Assembly: GCF_022605725.1 (NCBI RefSeq)
Contig: NC_065547.1
Coordinates: 24,903,167-24,967,166, forward strand
Origin: Anthonomus grandis grandis
Taxonomy: Eukaryota; Arthropoda; Insecta; Coleoptera; Curculionidae
DNA length: 64,000 nt
Reading direction: 5' to 3'
A program made the translations under genes and the position numbers. Under the pieces are notes generated by a model. It did not search any database. It worked only from the letters and a program-made list of their open reading frames with translations, and was not told where the DNA came from. Positions 21,645 through 35,600 of this stretch are shown here, piece by piece (position 1 is the first letter of the stretch; each line of letters opens with the position of its first letter).

Positions 21645-22736
21645 TATCTAACACTTTTCGAAATAACTTTCAAGAACAAGTTGACAAACCAATATTTTTG
21701 ATTGACAGTGACGGATATTTCACATAACCTAGTATATAAAAGATGAATAATCATCAGACACCAATTTTTTTCAAAAGTTTGTTGTCGCCGCTGTTTGGAA
21801 TATGCTAAACAAAGATAAACAAAAATGACGTCATTACAAATGGGTATAATTTCGACTTTAAGAAGCCCTCTAAATCACTTATATTTTTTTATATAATTTA
21901 ATTATCTGGAAACTCAAACACTGAACTTTAGTAAAGTACAAGATTTATATTTTATAAAATTAAAACAAATTTTTTCCGTGAATTCTTTTTTAACAGAACA
22001 GTTGGTGCTTGATCGATTGATATTCACTCTCGACCACTACTACGCAAGTCAGTCATACAAATTGAAAACAGTTCCTTTTTTCAGGCACGTACCGAAATTT
22101 CTGTGAAGAAACGAATTAAACGGTCCTAGATTCGCATTTGGAGCCTTCTGCAAATCGTCACAACTCGCTTAAAACACTTTTGGACATTTGCGCAAACGCG
22201 TGAAAGTTCGATGAACGGTTTCTTCGTCGCTTGGAACGAGCGTCGCAACGAAGCTAAAAATTTATCAAAATACCGAAATGGAGAATTTTACTGATCCTAC
22301 AAAATTATCTGAGAATGAACAGGTGGCTGAAACAACGGCCATAGTTTTCAATTTTGCCTTTAGCACTGAAACTCATCTTTTAGAACTGAAAACATAGCAT
22401 AAGCATTTTCCCTTTAATGTCTCTAAAATCCCTTGTTCATTTTCATGTATTTAGAGGTACAGTAAATACAGTACAGGTAGGATAAAGTTTTGGGGTTATT
22501 TTTTGATTTTCAGAGATATCTTAATAGTAAATCAATTAGACGTGATAAATATGTTAAAAGTTGCCTAGTTATTACGGGGCTTGTTCTCAATGAGCATAAA
22601 AAATAATTCCCGATAAGTTTTTTATGTAACACTAACAATGACACCAGTAATCAAAAAAAAAAGTTGTCAATGTTTCAGTCTGTCAAACAAATATTGATTT
22701 ATTAAAGTTTTAATAATTCAATAATAATAAAGCATC
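21645..22736. other. Upstream region of COX6C
   Basis: No gene is supported. The last 60-100 bases before 22737 must include the COX6C 5' UTR (leader ending 'aataataataaagcatc'). A short frame starting at the ATG near 22279 (MENFTDPTKLSENEQVAETT) reads for about 38 codons but is unrecognised. A promoter could not be placed. Confidence 0.4.
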
Positions 22737-23006
22737 ATGAAATTGGCAAAACCAGTCATGGACGGATTGTCAGTTAGAAGAGGTCTAAAGGCGGTAATTT
22801 CAGCAGTGTCATGCTCACTTCTAGGAGGCATGGCATGGCAATATCTTTATATTGATCGGAAAAGAAAAACCTATCAGGATTTCTATGCGTAAGTGGTATT
22901 AGAAATATGATTTAAGTCAATAATGAAATAAATTGCTTTTAGGACGTACGATATCCATAAAGAGTTTGAAACTATGAGGCAAAAAGGCCTTTTCGATAGC
23001 TGTTAG
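22737..23006 (+). CDS. COX6C: Cytochrome c oxidase subunit 6C (two exons)
   Basis: Exons 22737-22888 and 22943-23006 are separated by a 54-bp intron (GTAAGT…TTTTAG) that splits an Ala codon. The 71-residue product starts MKLAKPVMDGLSVRRGLKAV, has one hydrophobic segment (VISAVSCSLLGGMAWQYLYI, about residues 20-39) followed by basic residues, and ends HKEFETMRQKGLFDSC. Length, single membrane span and the charged C-terminal half fit COX6C (cype in Drosophila), a small nuclear-encoded subunit of respiratory complex IV in the mitochondrial inner membrane. The start is the only in-frame ATG before the membrane segment. Two AATAAA motifs follow the stop at 23047 and 23057. The gene converges on ERMP1 and looks intact. 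Confidence 0.93.
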
Positions 23007-23046
23007 AGGTAGCACTATATTTACTTAAAAAATGTAATATTCAAAA

Positions 23047-23082
23047 AATAAAACTTAATAAACGTCAATAGAATCCTTTATT
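23047..23082. promoter_or_regulatory. Overlapping convergent poly(A) signals of COX6C and ERMP1
   Basis: On the plus strand AATAAA occurs at 23047-23052 and 23057-23062, 41 bases or more after the COX6C stop. On the minus strand AATAAA occurs at 23082-23077, 75 bases after the ERMP1 stop. Cleavage 10-30 bases downstream of each would make the two mRNAs overlap at their 3' ends by a few tens of bases. This is inferred from signal positions only. Confidence 0.6.
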
Positions 23083-23156
23083 TTTTAAAAATCATATAGA
23101 ATAAAAAATAACCAAAACCATTAAAAAGTTAAGAAATAATATCAACAATTTTACGA

Positions 23157-23619
23157 TTAGATGACGTATGAGTGGTATGATGCTAACCAAGCGATAGGAT
23201 GTGCCCAGTTCGGGAAATTCTTTAAAAATTCCAAATATTTCTCAGTTTTTTCTATTCTATTTTGGTGCACATATCTACCAGATAGCCCAATGTCCATTGT
23301 CGGGCCAGAATATCCTTCTGGCAGTAGCACGGTTAAATTAAACGTTAATGGAGTACCTGAAAATTAATTGTGAACTACATTTAATTATTCAAAATGTGAT
23401 TAATAGATTTAATTCAGACCATTTGAATTTAATAGAAAAAATTTTCTATTTTTAATTAACAATTCTATTTACCATCGCCTTTTCCTAATTGATACAGTAC
23501 TACATATACCGGACGACCCTGGAAAGTAAAAATAGTCGGCTTGACAACAGTTATCAAAGAAGTGTTTATAAATGTAACATTAGTTTTGGGGGTTATGTAA
23601 AAAACCAGCTTGTCAGGAC
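23157..23619 (-). CDS. ERMP1: ERMP1 last two exons (C-terminal lumenal domain)
   Basis: Exon 23619-23473 gives GPDKLVFYITPKTNV and RPVYVVLYQLGKGDG. Exon 23356-23157 gives TPLTFNLTVLLPEGYSG and the terminal FLKNFPNWAHPIAWLASYHS before TAA. The C-terminus resembles the 'KFPDW.FP.AW…Y' end of animal ERMP1 proteins. The exons are 6.3 kb downstream of the previous ones because a mariner-like element and other repeats lie in the intron. Confidence 0.92.
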
Positions 23620-26600
23620 CTAAAAGAAAAAAAAATTCTGTCAGGGTGAAAAAGTTTTTAAAAATAAATGTGAAAAACTTAAGGGTAGTAAAATTTATTG
23701 TTCAAAATAAATCATAGTTTGTTGTATACTATTGGGATATCTTTCATCAAACACCGTTCTTTTTGTGCATCTTCGACAAGTATCAATTATTTTAGTTCTT
23801 GGAAGTAAAAAATTATAAAATATAAAATAATAGTTTTACATAATGTTATGATAGATTAAAAATAATTGTCAACAAAAAGTCAAAACTTTTTTAGGCCTTT
23901 GTTTTCTACGTTATACTAACTGCGACTACCATACAAGTACTAGTTTAAAGGTTAAATTAAGTTTAGGTAAATTACATTATTTCTCATAATTATTTTTAAT
24001 TGAATATTATGATTTTTCATTATTTTAAGAATATGTATAATTGTAATATTTGGAGCGAACATTTAGCGCCGTATGTTGACGAAAGGTTAAGAAAAAAAAT
24101 CCCTTTAGGAGGTTCTTCACATACACGTACCAGATACGTGAATATTGAAATATCCTAGACAGATTGTTTAGACGAAAATGCATTCTTTTAGGGTGGTTGA
24201 GGTGTCTTTTGATTCTAATTAGTCTATTTTTTTCAATCTGAGGATCTTGCTATTATGGTTAAAGTTGGTACGCAGTTTCTAAGCATCCATAGCGTTTTTC
24301 ATATACACATTTTAAGTTGGTGGCGTATTGTTGCTCGGCTTTTGACCAAGATGCTTTCTTTTAGGTATGCTTTCTTTTCCGCAGAAAATTGGTAAGGCTG
24401 ATTAATCGCTATGATTTGGGGTCTGTGTAGTCGCTTTTCCTCGGTGTCGGTATAAAGACAACTTTCACCTCATGTAATTTTTAGGACGTAGCCTTGAATA
24501 AGGGAGGGAAATTCAATCTGTTATTTTTATAACAATTAATGACATTTTAACTAATAGTATCTGGTAAATTTAAAACATTCAAGAAGTGATTTTAAATATC
24601 TGTAGGATTAGATAAATTATTTGGTAGGTCATTATAGGATTTATGTGTTATTATATAATGATTCATTTTAGGTCTTCCAAATCATCTAACAATTTTGGGA
24701 TACTACTTGAAAGTGGGAGAGAGATAGAAATAAGAGCAAAACACTGTTTTTTTTTTAAATTTTAAATGACACTCCGAAGGTTTTAAATGTATTAAAATGT
24801 ATGTTTAAAACTTCTCTGCAGAGGTAAATAAGTCAAAAGAATACTGGCACAAATAAACTAAAAATTCATCAAAACTATAATAATAAATATTTATTGATTA
24901 AATATTTAAATAACCCAGCAATAGATTTCTTTGCCTTTATCTCGTTCCAAAAGCACCTTTTGAAAATGAAATTGATAGAGATGTTCTTTATATAAAATAT
25001 TCCACACAGATGATTTTGATAAATGATTAACCGCAGCAAGGATTCTTACACTAATTTCAAGATTTTCTTCAACGGTCACTAAAGTCATTTCCCCATTATA
25101 AATGTTAATAATGGGGTGTCTTCCCGTCTCATTGTTCTTTGGAATGATTGGTCCTATTTCTCTCAGCCGCTGATAAAAATTTTTAGCATACGTAGGTTGA
25201 GCTAGTCTAGTATTACACTGCAATTCGCCATAAACTAAACGCATATTTGCATTTTTGCATGCATTTTTTTTTTAATGGCAAGAAATATTTAAACGGAACT
25301 ATTTACAGTTAAATTACTATAACAACTACATCAAACTTGTTTTTGTCATTTTATTTTTAGCCTACTAATAAAATTTAGAAAGTTTTAAACTTTTAATAAT
25401 AGTGAAATACTTTTGTCGTCGTTAGACTTTTGATTTAGTGGACTGTATTAGGTTTTTGAGATAGATTGAGATTTAATATGGTTCTTCGTTTTTTCAAGGA
25501 ATGTTCGAACGCACATTAGTGATGCATACGGGCTTACCTTGCTTCGTTGAAGTCGGGCTTGGTAGCGCTACCAGTTCATCGTTCCTTCCATATCAGGCAC
25601 TCACACTTTAGGTAAAGTTTAATTTAAGTCTTTATTATAAGTTTAATCTAATTCGTTAAATAATTACTGCAGGAAAATCACCGGCGGTCAATATGTATAA
25701 GGCTGTTAGCGGTTAGCTGTTTTACAAAACCTACTTGCAAGTGTGTGTAGGTACTACTGCGTACTTCCTTCCAATTTTTGGCAATGCATTTGGCCTGCAT
25801 TGCGCAAGGTCAGTAAGGTTACAAGCCCGCAAAACAATGTGCGTATTTTCGCGGAAAAATGTATTTTAAATGAAATAGTTAATTATTAAAGAACCATCTT
25901 ATGATTTCCCAATTTAAACATCCCGAAAAATAATAAAAAAAATAAAAATATTCAATATTAATTAATCTTGGATTGATATCCAACAACTTTGTTATATGCT
26001 TATTTATTGAAATTAAAATTCCCAAAAAAAAGTTTATTTATTTACGCAAAAATAGTGCATAAATTTGCACAAAACTAAACAGGGATTTCAAAAATAACTT
26101 TCATCTTAAAAAATAAATTTCATTTTCAAAATTTTATTTCAGATAAATGCATTGGCGTTCAATTTTTTTTATTAAAGAATTTTTACGATAAACCCCTTGC
26201 GGAGCCACTGGATTTTTTTTCCTTGAATCAAAAAATGCACCTTGTATGTATAAAACACATCTGCAAATAAAAAAAAATTATCTACACTGATAGTAAAGTT
26301 ATTTAAAAAAATACACACTGTAGATCCGAAAGTATGACGTTTAGGACATACTTTCATATGATTTTTTTTGTTGCAGAATCACCCTGTCACTTTTGTCGAT
26401 AGAGTTCCTGGATACCCGGTATATATGGATTTAATAATTGTCCGATATTTGACATGGTGATTTTGTAACTATTTTTAAGATAAAAAAATTCCTATACACT
26501 AGTGGTCTAAAATGCTTGGTTTTTAAGATAAAGGTTGTCAAAGATTTCTTTTTATTCCTGATTTTTCTGCATATTTTCCTAAATAAAGCCGATTTCTGAA

Positions 26601-29600
26601 CGAAAATTGGTAATTCCAAAGCTTATAACTTTTTGCACAATGTTGTATTATATTTTTGGTCAAAGAAAGGGATTCCTTAATCATTTTTACGCGAAAAAGG
26701 TTAGGTTCTATTAGATGTCTCTAGGAGCAACCGTTTTCGAAGTATTTGAGTTTGAAATCATCATGGTACGTGTTTTAAAAAAGCGAAACAATTTTAATAA
26801 GGGAAAAAAGATCAACTAGGCTAGTCATGCGTTTTGTTTGTGTTGTCATGTAAAAATTCAAACATACGTAAGCAATTTTGATGTAAAATTGAGTAGTAAG
26901 TAATTTTTTTAATGGTAAATTTTAGTAATGCTCTGTATAATGACTTGCTAACGGAAATGTTTATGAAATATCAGAGACTTACTTAGATATACTTACACTA
27001 TTAAATAAAACCCAGTATATATATCCGAAAAAGAGTCAAAATAATTATTTCGATTTTACATCTAATACTTGATGCACTAGCAGGCGCTGAGATGGAAATA
27101 TGCCCAAGGTAGGTTATTTTTATACAAAATATGATGTATCAATAAATCAATTACATTTACAACACTCCTCTAAATTGCTTCATAACAAATTTAATAAATC
27201 TAGTGCTATAAGCAATATATGGACAGCCGCAGTGTTTAAATAATTTTGCACCGTTCCAACAACTTTACAAGAGAAGTACTTATATTTTTTGTATACAGGG
27301 TGTTTCAGAACTATGGGATCAAACTTCTGGGGGTTGTTCAGTGCAACACAAGAATCCATTTGAGTATAGGAACCCATGTCCGGAAATGCGTCACTACGCC
27401 ACTACGGCCCTAAGACACGTTAAAATTTATAAAAAAACATTAATTACCTAAATAGGATCTGCTGCATTTATTTTTACCTTTTGTACATGATACCATAACA
27501 ACAATTGTTTAAAATCAACGCTTATCAATGTAAATTCTCAATGTCATGTTTAAAAATTTTATAGCTTACAATTTTTAAACATTTATTGCTAATGGAAAAC
27601 TTTACCAATCAAGAATTGGCGGATATGCATTTGGCATACGGAGCAACAAACTGCAATGCACGAGCAGCATCGCGGTTATATCATGAACGTTATCCCGAAC
27701 GACAGCATCCTGGATACAAAAAGTTTATTGCAGTTCATCGGCGGCTCGCTGAGACAGGCATGTTTAAGACCAAGATGCATGATACTGGTGTTGCTCGAAC
27801 CGTAAGAACGGTCGAATTTGAAGAAGAGATGCTTCAGTGAGTTGCCGATGAACCATCAAATAGCACACGTGACGTCGCTAAGAATATGAATACGAGTAAC
27901 GCTTCTGTCTGGCGGGTACTACACGAGCAACAACTCCATCCTTACCACTTCCAGAAAGTTCAAGGTATGACGGCAGCCGATTTTCATCCTAGAGTTCAAT
28001 TTTATCGATGGCTTCTGGATCACATCATTGCACAATCAATTTTTTTACGATATGTTTTGTGGACCGATTAAGCCTCTTTCACAAGAGACGGTATTTTTAA
28101 TAGTAGGAATAGCCATGTTTGGGACGAAGAAAATCCTTATGCAATTTTTCCAAGAAAACATCAGAATGGTTGGTCTGACAACGTATAGGCAGGCATTGTT
28201 GATGATTATTTAATTGGCCCATACCTTCTACCGGAACGGTTAACAGGACCTATTTATCTGCGTTTCTTGGAGAAAGTTCTCCCAGAACTCCTTGAAAATA
28301 TTCCACTAAACGTTACACCGCAAATGTGGTTTCAGCACGATGGAGCGCCGGCTCACTTTGCTGTACAAGTACGCGAGTATTTGGCTCAGCGGTTTGGGCA
28401 CCGTTGGATTGCCAGAGGTGGAGCAGTGTCTTGGCCTCCTAGGTCACCCGATTTAACGTCGCTCGATTTTTTCTTGTGGGGACATGTAAAGTCTTTAGTG
28501 TACGAAACTCCAGTTGAATCAGTGCTAGACTTAAATGGATGAATAACAGCAGCATTTGAAATCATTCAAAACGAGGATCAAATTTTTTGTATAGTCCGCC
28601 GAAATCATGTGCGGCGTTTAAATCGGTGTATTGAGGAAGACATTTTGAACAATTGTTGTGATGGTATCATATACAAAAGGTAAAAATAAAAGCATCAGAT
28701 CCTATTCAGGTAATTAATATTTTTTCTAAATTTAAACGCGTCTTAGTGACACATTTCCGGACATGGGTTCCTATACTGAAATGGATTCTACTGTTGCACT
28801 GAACAACCGCTAGAAGTTTGATCCCATAGTTCTGAAACACCCTATATTACTTATAATTTTGTATATAAGCTATATATTTAAGAAATAAATACTTTGATGT
28901 TAAGGATTCATAGCTAAAAACGAGATATATAATTATTATGTTTTACAAATATCAAGTAGCGTATGTAAAAACATATCCGTTTCAAAATGATATAGTAAAA
29001 CTATATTAAAATACTCCAACCACAGGGTCATTACCAATAATTTCAAAAAATAAATAAACAGATATCTTATTATTTTGAACAAGTACATTTCTAGTTTTCA
29101 GTCTATAAAAGATCCGCCTTCCACAATGTTATTCTTGTACTTGATATAGACATTTCCTTGTCACACATTTTCATTAACAGCTAACGATTTTTTATAACGG
29201 CCGCACGTACCTCGTTAGAAGTAAACCGCAACAGTACTACTGTAGTTTATTGATGGCTACTTTATTGGAAACTCGGTGGCACCTTTTATGTCGTTATTGT
29301 TTATGTTTACCTTTAGTTTGGTTTGTGGTAAATTGCCTATTTTTTCTCGCAAATTTTCGCCATTCTCTCCGGGTCTTCAAAAAATCGTTATATTTGTACT
29401 ACGGATTATTTGTTCTTGATGATCAAGCATGCCTCAAAGCTCATCATTTTCTCTTTTAAGACTCGCTATGTCATCTTATAGCTCTTTGAAGGAGATTTTT
29501 TGTTTCTAGATCCTTAGATGGTTCCCAAAATTGTTGTTCACAGAAGCTGCTACCCTTTCAGCAACATCCAAGAGAATTTTTTCGTTAAAAATACTTGTTA

Positions 29601-32600
29601 TAATTATTTAACTTTCTCGTATGCATGTAGCTGACAGTCTTATTTTGGCGCCAAGTGATGAAAACCAAAACTTTCGTCAAACAAAGAGACCGACTTCCGC
29701 GGATATTGTCGACAAAAAAAACACACACACCGGTCAATTTGCGCACTTAGGAATACCAAGCAATCACAAAAACTAATTAAAAGCTACGATTTACTGGTTT
29801 ATCTAGTTAAAATCTAGAAAGTGATTTAATCCACAAACTAGCTATTTGAACGTCATCTATATCTTTCTACTATATCCTACTAACCTGTAACTTTCAAAGT
29901 ATATTTCAACAAAGTGGATGAAACTTTCTCTTTTGAAACTATCGTTAATCCAAGAGTTTCATTAGAGGGAAAACTAGGTGCTCCCACAGGAATCCATGTG
30001 CTGTAACCTCTAAAAAATTGACAGAGTCATTTCTCATTGACAGGTTTGAAGTTTACTTACATTTTTTGCAAGACTTTAGAATGGGTCATGGGTAGAGCGC
30101 AAAAAGTGTATTTGTCACAAATGCCGGTCGATGCTAACGAAATCGCATTATTTATGTCTGCTACATAGGGTTTAATGGCCCTTGGTGAATTCCTGTCCAT
30201 ATTTACCATCAAAATGCCCGAATCTGAGTCGGTTTGTGCGAAAGATTCGTCGAAAAACTGTCTCTGTGTATGCTAAAATAAGTGGCTTCAGTTTTTGTGT
30301 TTTAACTTAAATCGTTATACCTACCATAATCCAGTGTCTTTGAGGACGTGGCGCCTCATCATTTCCTACATATGGAAATCCAATAGGGGTAAACAGCAGG
30401 CCAAAAATCACCAAAAATACAGCCAGCAGAGCCAAATAGTACCATATAGCGTGTCTCAACAAGTTAGACACAACCGTCTATATAAAATTAAATAAATATA
30501 AAATCACCTGAAAAAAGATAATTTCACAATAATTAATGACTTACCAAAGCAGAGGTGGCCAATAGTATAAAAAATAAAAATATCACAGCAATGTAAATTT
30601 CCGGATTGGCGTCTGCTCCAGATCGACCAGTCATCGGAGTGAGTGCCACCAGACTCCCCCACATCATATAAAATGTGTACGTACAAGGGATTATATGGGC
30701 TGCTACGTAGACTACTTGCCAAGTTCTAACTATAAAACAATATACGTAAAATTGTAAGTTTATGTACAAATTGCTTTAGATAAAAGTTAATAATATTATA
30801 TTGTGGCGTTAACTTTACAGTTTTACTATTTTGCCAAGAGTTTGCAGACGGTAGTTCAGAATTATTGGAGGCTTGGGATTGTTCGAAGGTTCACTTATGA
30901 CTGGCTATTAAAAAATCTAAACTTGATTATAACTAATAAATAAGAGGGCGCCACTTAGTTTTTTTTTATAAATGAAAGAAAACTAAGAAAAACACTTGGT
31001 ATATAGATTTCAATAAACAATTAAATGACCCTGGATAAAGAAGATTTAAAGAGGCAAAAAAAATCTTAACAATACAACCAAATTATATTTACATCAAAGA
31101 TATGTACACACCTCATGTTCTAATCTGTTAAATGTTAATAATTTATTATGAATTAAAATATGAATAATATTGATATGATTAAAATATGTTTGTCAAAAGT
31201 AACATTTAAATTATGATTTCACTACTAGGTAGATTTCAGCACTTGAAAAATAAATTGCAATTATTAAAGTTTTTAGTATATATTTGTAGTACACAGGGGA
31301 AAGTTCATGAACCTTTTTGCCTAAGGCATATCAGCCTTAACCGAGTTGTATCTACTTAACTACCAAAAAAGGTACTGAAAAATACTGAACAAAAAATAAC
31401 TAAAATTATAGATAAGAAATTCACATATTAAATTATGATATTGATTAAATATTTGTAGCAATAAATTGAAATTAAAGATAGGTTAATAAAAATTTAAATA
31501 AGTGAGACAAATCTATGGTTAGTAATATTTAAATAAATGGAATAAACTGGCCTGTATATTCCTCCAAGAAATGAACGGCTAGCCTCCAAATCGAGGCTGT
31601 GAATGTATGCCATTTGTAGCTTAGCTATCTGGACTGGGAATCTCTAATACTAGCTCCAACTCTGGCTCCAGCTTCACAGCTTACAGCAATTTCCTGGGGA
31701 AATCAAATCCTGCAGCCATCAACAATTGAAGAAGAGTAAAGAAGAAAACGGAAAAGTAAAACCCTTGCTAAGTTTCATTCTCTATCCATCAAAATCTTGG
31801 GCATCCTGCCCCAGAATTATGAATTAAACGGTTCCCTAAAGGAACAAGATTAAGGACTATAAATTACAAACCATATTGGTCACTTTCTGCTTCACAGACT
31901 TCGGAAATAAAAAACTGGCCTTTTACGTGCGCTTCTACCTGCAACACGGGAACAAGTCATCGAAAAATGGATGCAGTAGCAGTACCGACTAAATAAGTAA
32001 CGACCCCACCTCTCGCCTGAGCTGTCAATATCAGCCAATCAGAGAAAACATTAATTAAGACCAACCAGAAGAGTGACGGACCGTCAACAGAAAGCATGAA
32101 TAATAAAACCAGGAGAGTTACAGTTAGAGTTACAGGGACGCGTTACAGTAGTAATGTGTCATTGACAGTGTGAATTTAAAGAAATATGAATAAAAGAAGT
32201 TGACTGAAATTATTAATGTAATTATTGAAATTAATGAAATATCAATGGAGCGTTATTGAACATAAGGAGTAGAAAAATAAAACGCTACAATATTTCAACA
32301 TTCTCGGAAGTTTCATCTAAACAAATAAGAAAACTAAGTTTTTCCATAGCTATTCCTTTCTCTTACATTATGATGATTTAAAATTAAGAATATCATACCG
32401 TATCTTGTAGGGACCCCCAAGACTATTTTTTTCTTAAGAATCCCCATATTGTATTATTCAGTTACCTTGTCTACCATGTACAGCACATGCGACATTGAAT
32501 GCCGGTACTTTCCATAAAACCTCTATGAGAAATATTATAAAGAAAGCAAAAAAAGAATATTCACTTGAATTTATTTCCCAACATTAGAACAGATCAAAGG

Positions 32601-35600
32601 CCCTATGGAACTAATAGTCAATAAACTATTCAATAAACCTATACAAGGTACAACGATAGATAAAATTGAAATCATAAACTTTAAAATAGTTACTGACAAA
32701 CATGGAATTTTCAATCAATTCAATATTTTTTTTGTATAGATTGATTTTGTATACAACATTATTATGAGGTTAAAATCAAACAAATCCCCAGGACATGACT
32801 GCATTAGTAGTGAAAGATCATAGTACAAAACTGCTTGAAAATAACAAGATACATGTAATTTGCTATAGGAAATAATCGATATAACTGTAAACATTATTGT
32901 GATATTTATTTTTGCTTTTGTTGGATAGAGGCAAAAAAACAGCTTCAGGCGATCAATAATAATTATTGATAAGATTAGCTGCTTGAAACTATTGTCTCAC
33001 AGCTATTGCCCAAATTCATCTTCCAACAAAGATGTTTATAGCAAAATAAAAGTGTTAAAAAGAGAAGCAGAATCTGTATTGGTAGAAAAACTTCAAGTCA
33101 CTAAATTTGTATGAATCATAAGTGAAACAACAGACATAGCTGCAAGAAAATGTCTGGCAATTTTAGTACGGTTTTTACACAAAACTTCTTATAGTATAAT
33201 GGATTCCTTATTAGGTCTAGTTAAAGTGGAGGAATGTACTGCTCATGGCCCCACTTCTGTCATATTAAATGTTCAAAGTAATTTTAATATCAATCTGGAA
33301 AATGTAATAGGTTTTGCTGCGGACAATATGTCTGTACTGATGAGAAAATTTGAAGCCTTTTTGTACAAGCTAAGCTAAACGAGAAGACAAATACTAATAT
33401 TTTTGTTATTGGATGCATTTCCGATTCCTTGCATTTATGTGCATCTGAGTAACTTAATACACTTAACTTAATACAGAATTTCGATCAGAAAAGCCCAAGT
33501 TTCAATTGTTGTTTAAATGAATTAGAAAACTGTATAAAACGATAGTAATGTAATGATGATTAATCCCATTAACGTGTATGAGTATTTACTAAATGAGGAA
33601 ATTTACTTGGGAATAAATGTTGAAGTTCAAATTATTATTAAGAGCAAAATAGATTAATACCACAGATATGTAACTCCGTTTTAATGGCAAAGCCTTTATT
33701 CGGAAAAAAAATAACTGCTATCAATAGGAACCTACAAATACACTTTTCAATAAAAATATTGAATAAATATGTCTTCTTTTTTTTAATTAAAAAAAAACTC
33801 AAATCTTATTGTGCATGTTGTTGATTATACTTAGATTGTTGTGTTTCTAATTTTTAAGCATTATATAAAAATAATAGGTCTTCTACAATTATAAGTTTTT
33901 GTTTGTTGTTTTATTTAAATTAAGCAGTTTCTTATTTTATCATTAAAAAAATAACGAGTTTTAAACTATTTATCCCATGTTATTATATTAAAAAATAAAT
34001 AAATATTTTATTACCTACACAAGATGTATTACTCGTATAAAAACTTGTGCACTAAGAAATTGGTTTCAATTAAAGTTTTGATGCAAAATATACTGATTTA
34101 ATACATAACTGATCTGGCAACACTGGTCAAGTTGTAAGCGCCTATGACCTATGTCCTATAATCCGGATTATAGTTCTTCAAAGGGTAATTTAAAGTTCAT
34201 TGCTTAATTATTTTCATTCTTGGCGATACCCGATAACCTCGGCCTACTATGCAATGCCCTTTGTACATTCATTTCAAAACATAATGAAAAAATACATGTT
34301 CATAACAGATTTAGTCGGTTTCCTCGGACTAGCTCCTTGCATAATCCTGAGACTCAATGGTTATCAGCCAATAGATCGATTTGGTCGTTCTGAGAGGAGG
34401 TAAAGGTTCATCGAAGCCAGTGAACTGGAGTGCGTGACAATACGCAACTCTGATATATCGCTGAATTTAAAGGACTATTTAAATCTGTGTAATTCGTTTT
34501 ATTTTTTCGAATTTCTCTGGAAATATCGAGATTTGTTTAAAAAGTTTATACGGCTCTTTAATATGCATCCGATTTGACTGGCCTTGCGGTATTTTTTATA
34601 GTTTCGATAGAAGATCCGAAAAGTCATCCTAGAATTGGGTACACTCTATTTTTTTCTAAATTATCAATAAGGTTGACTCTAATCACTCACTATCCACATT
34701 CTATGGATTCCTGCCCACCATTTTTTTTTTGAAAAACTGAAGCTACCGGTTTATTGCAACATCAATATTTTTAACCGGTTTAGTGAAGGAGACCCTTAAT
34801 TGGATTTTTGACTTTTAATATAGAATCATAAAAAAGCGCGAATCGTCAAGTTCAAGGTGTACATTACATCGGTAAATTACCGAAAAAGAGCATGGAATTA
34901 CGGCAGTTGCTCCTGGCTTTCTTTTTTTACGAGTTGTCTGCCTCTTTCTCTGCCTTTTGAACTTTGTCATAAATTATTATATATTCTCCCTTAAGTTTAA
35001 TGATTAATTTTCTCATAAATTAATCAATTAATGATTAACTGATTAATTTAGTTAAATTATTATTTTTAAATTATTTTAGTTAATCATTAATTTACGGCCT
35101 GAATAAAACTCAAGGCAAGGATATTTTGTTTCAAAGAATTTTTTTCCTTGTCAAATCAGTTAAGTGGCTATAAAATTAAATATTTTATAATAGCTATACT
35201 ATTATCTCATTTTCCTAAGATGATGGTCTTTACTTACTATGTGTAGTTAAGCAGTGCATTAAAAGTATAATATAGGACTATGTCAATTTAAAGATGACTC
35301 ATTCGCCGTAGTACTTTGCGATCTCTCAAAATCTTTTTGACATAAAAGTGGACGACAAGTGCCAATCTTGATTTCATGTCCAGTGTATTAATTTGTATCA
35401 TCAGATTTAGGATCCCTTTTATTTCTACTGGTAATGATCTTTATACAATTAAGTGTTGATTTTACCATTTTCGCCGATGACATAGAAATTGGAATATCTC
35501 AATATTATAAAACGCTGCTGTAATTCTAACCTATTGACATTAATAAAGGACTTTAGAGGATATATCCATAGGTTCCATTCCTATGGCTTGTAAACCTATA

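Noticed and set aside
22279..22400. Short frame MENFTDPTKLSENEQVAETT upstream of COX6C
   Set aside because: About 38 codons with no recognisable domain; it may be random or part of a 5' UTR.
31600..32300. Possible solo LTR
   Set aside because: No second copy, TG…CA ends, primer-binding site or TSD could be shown.
34200..34403. Open frame MLNYFHSWRYPITSAYYAMP…
   Set aside because: Random-looking composition, no domain and no neighbouring exons in frame.
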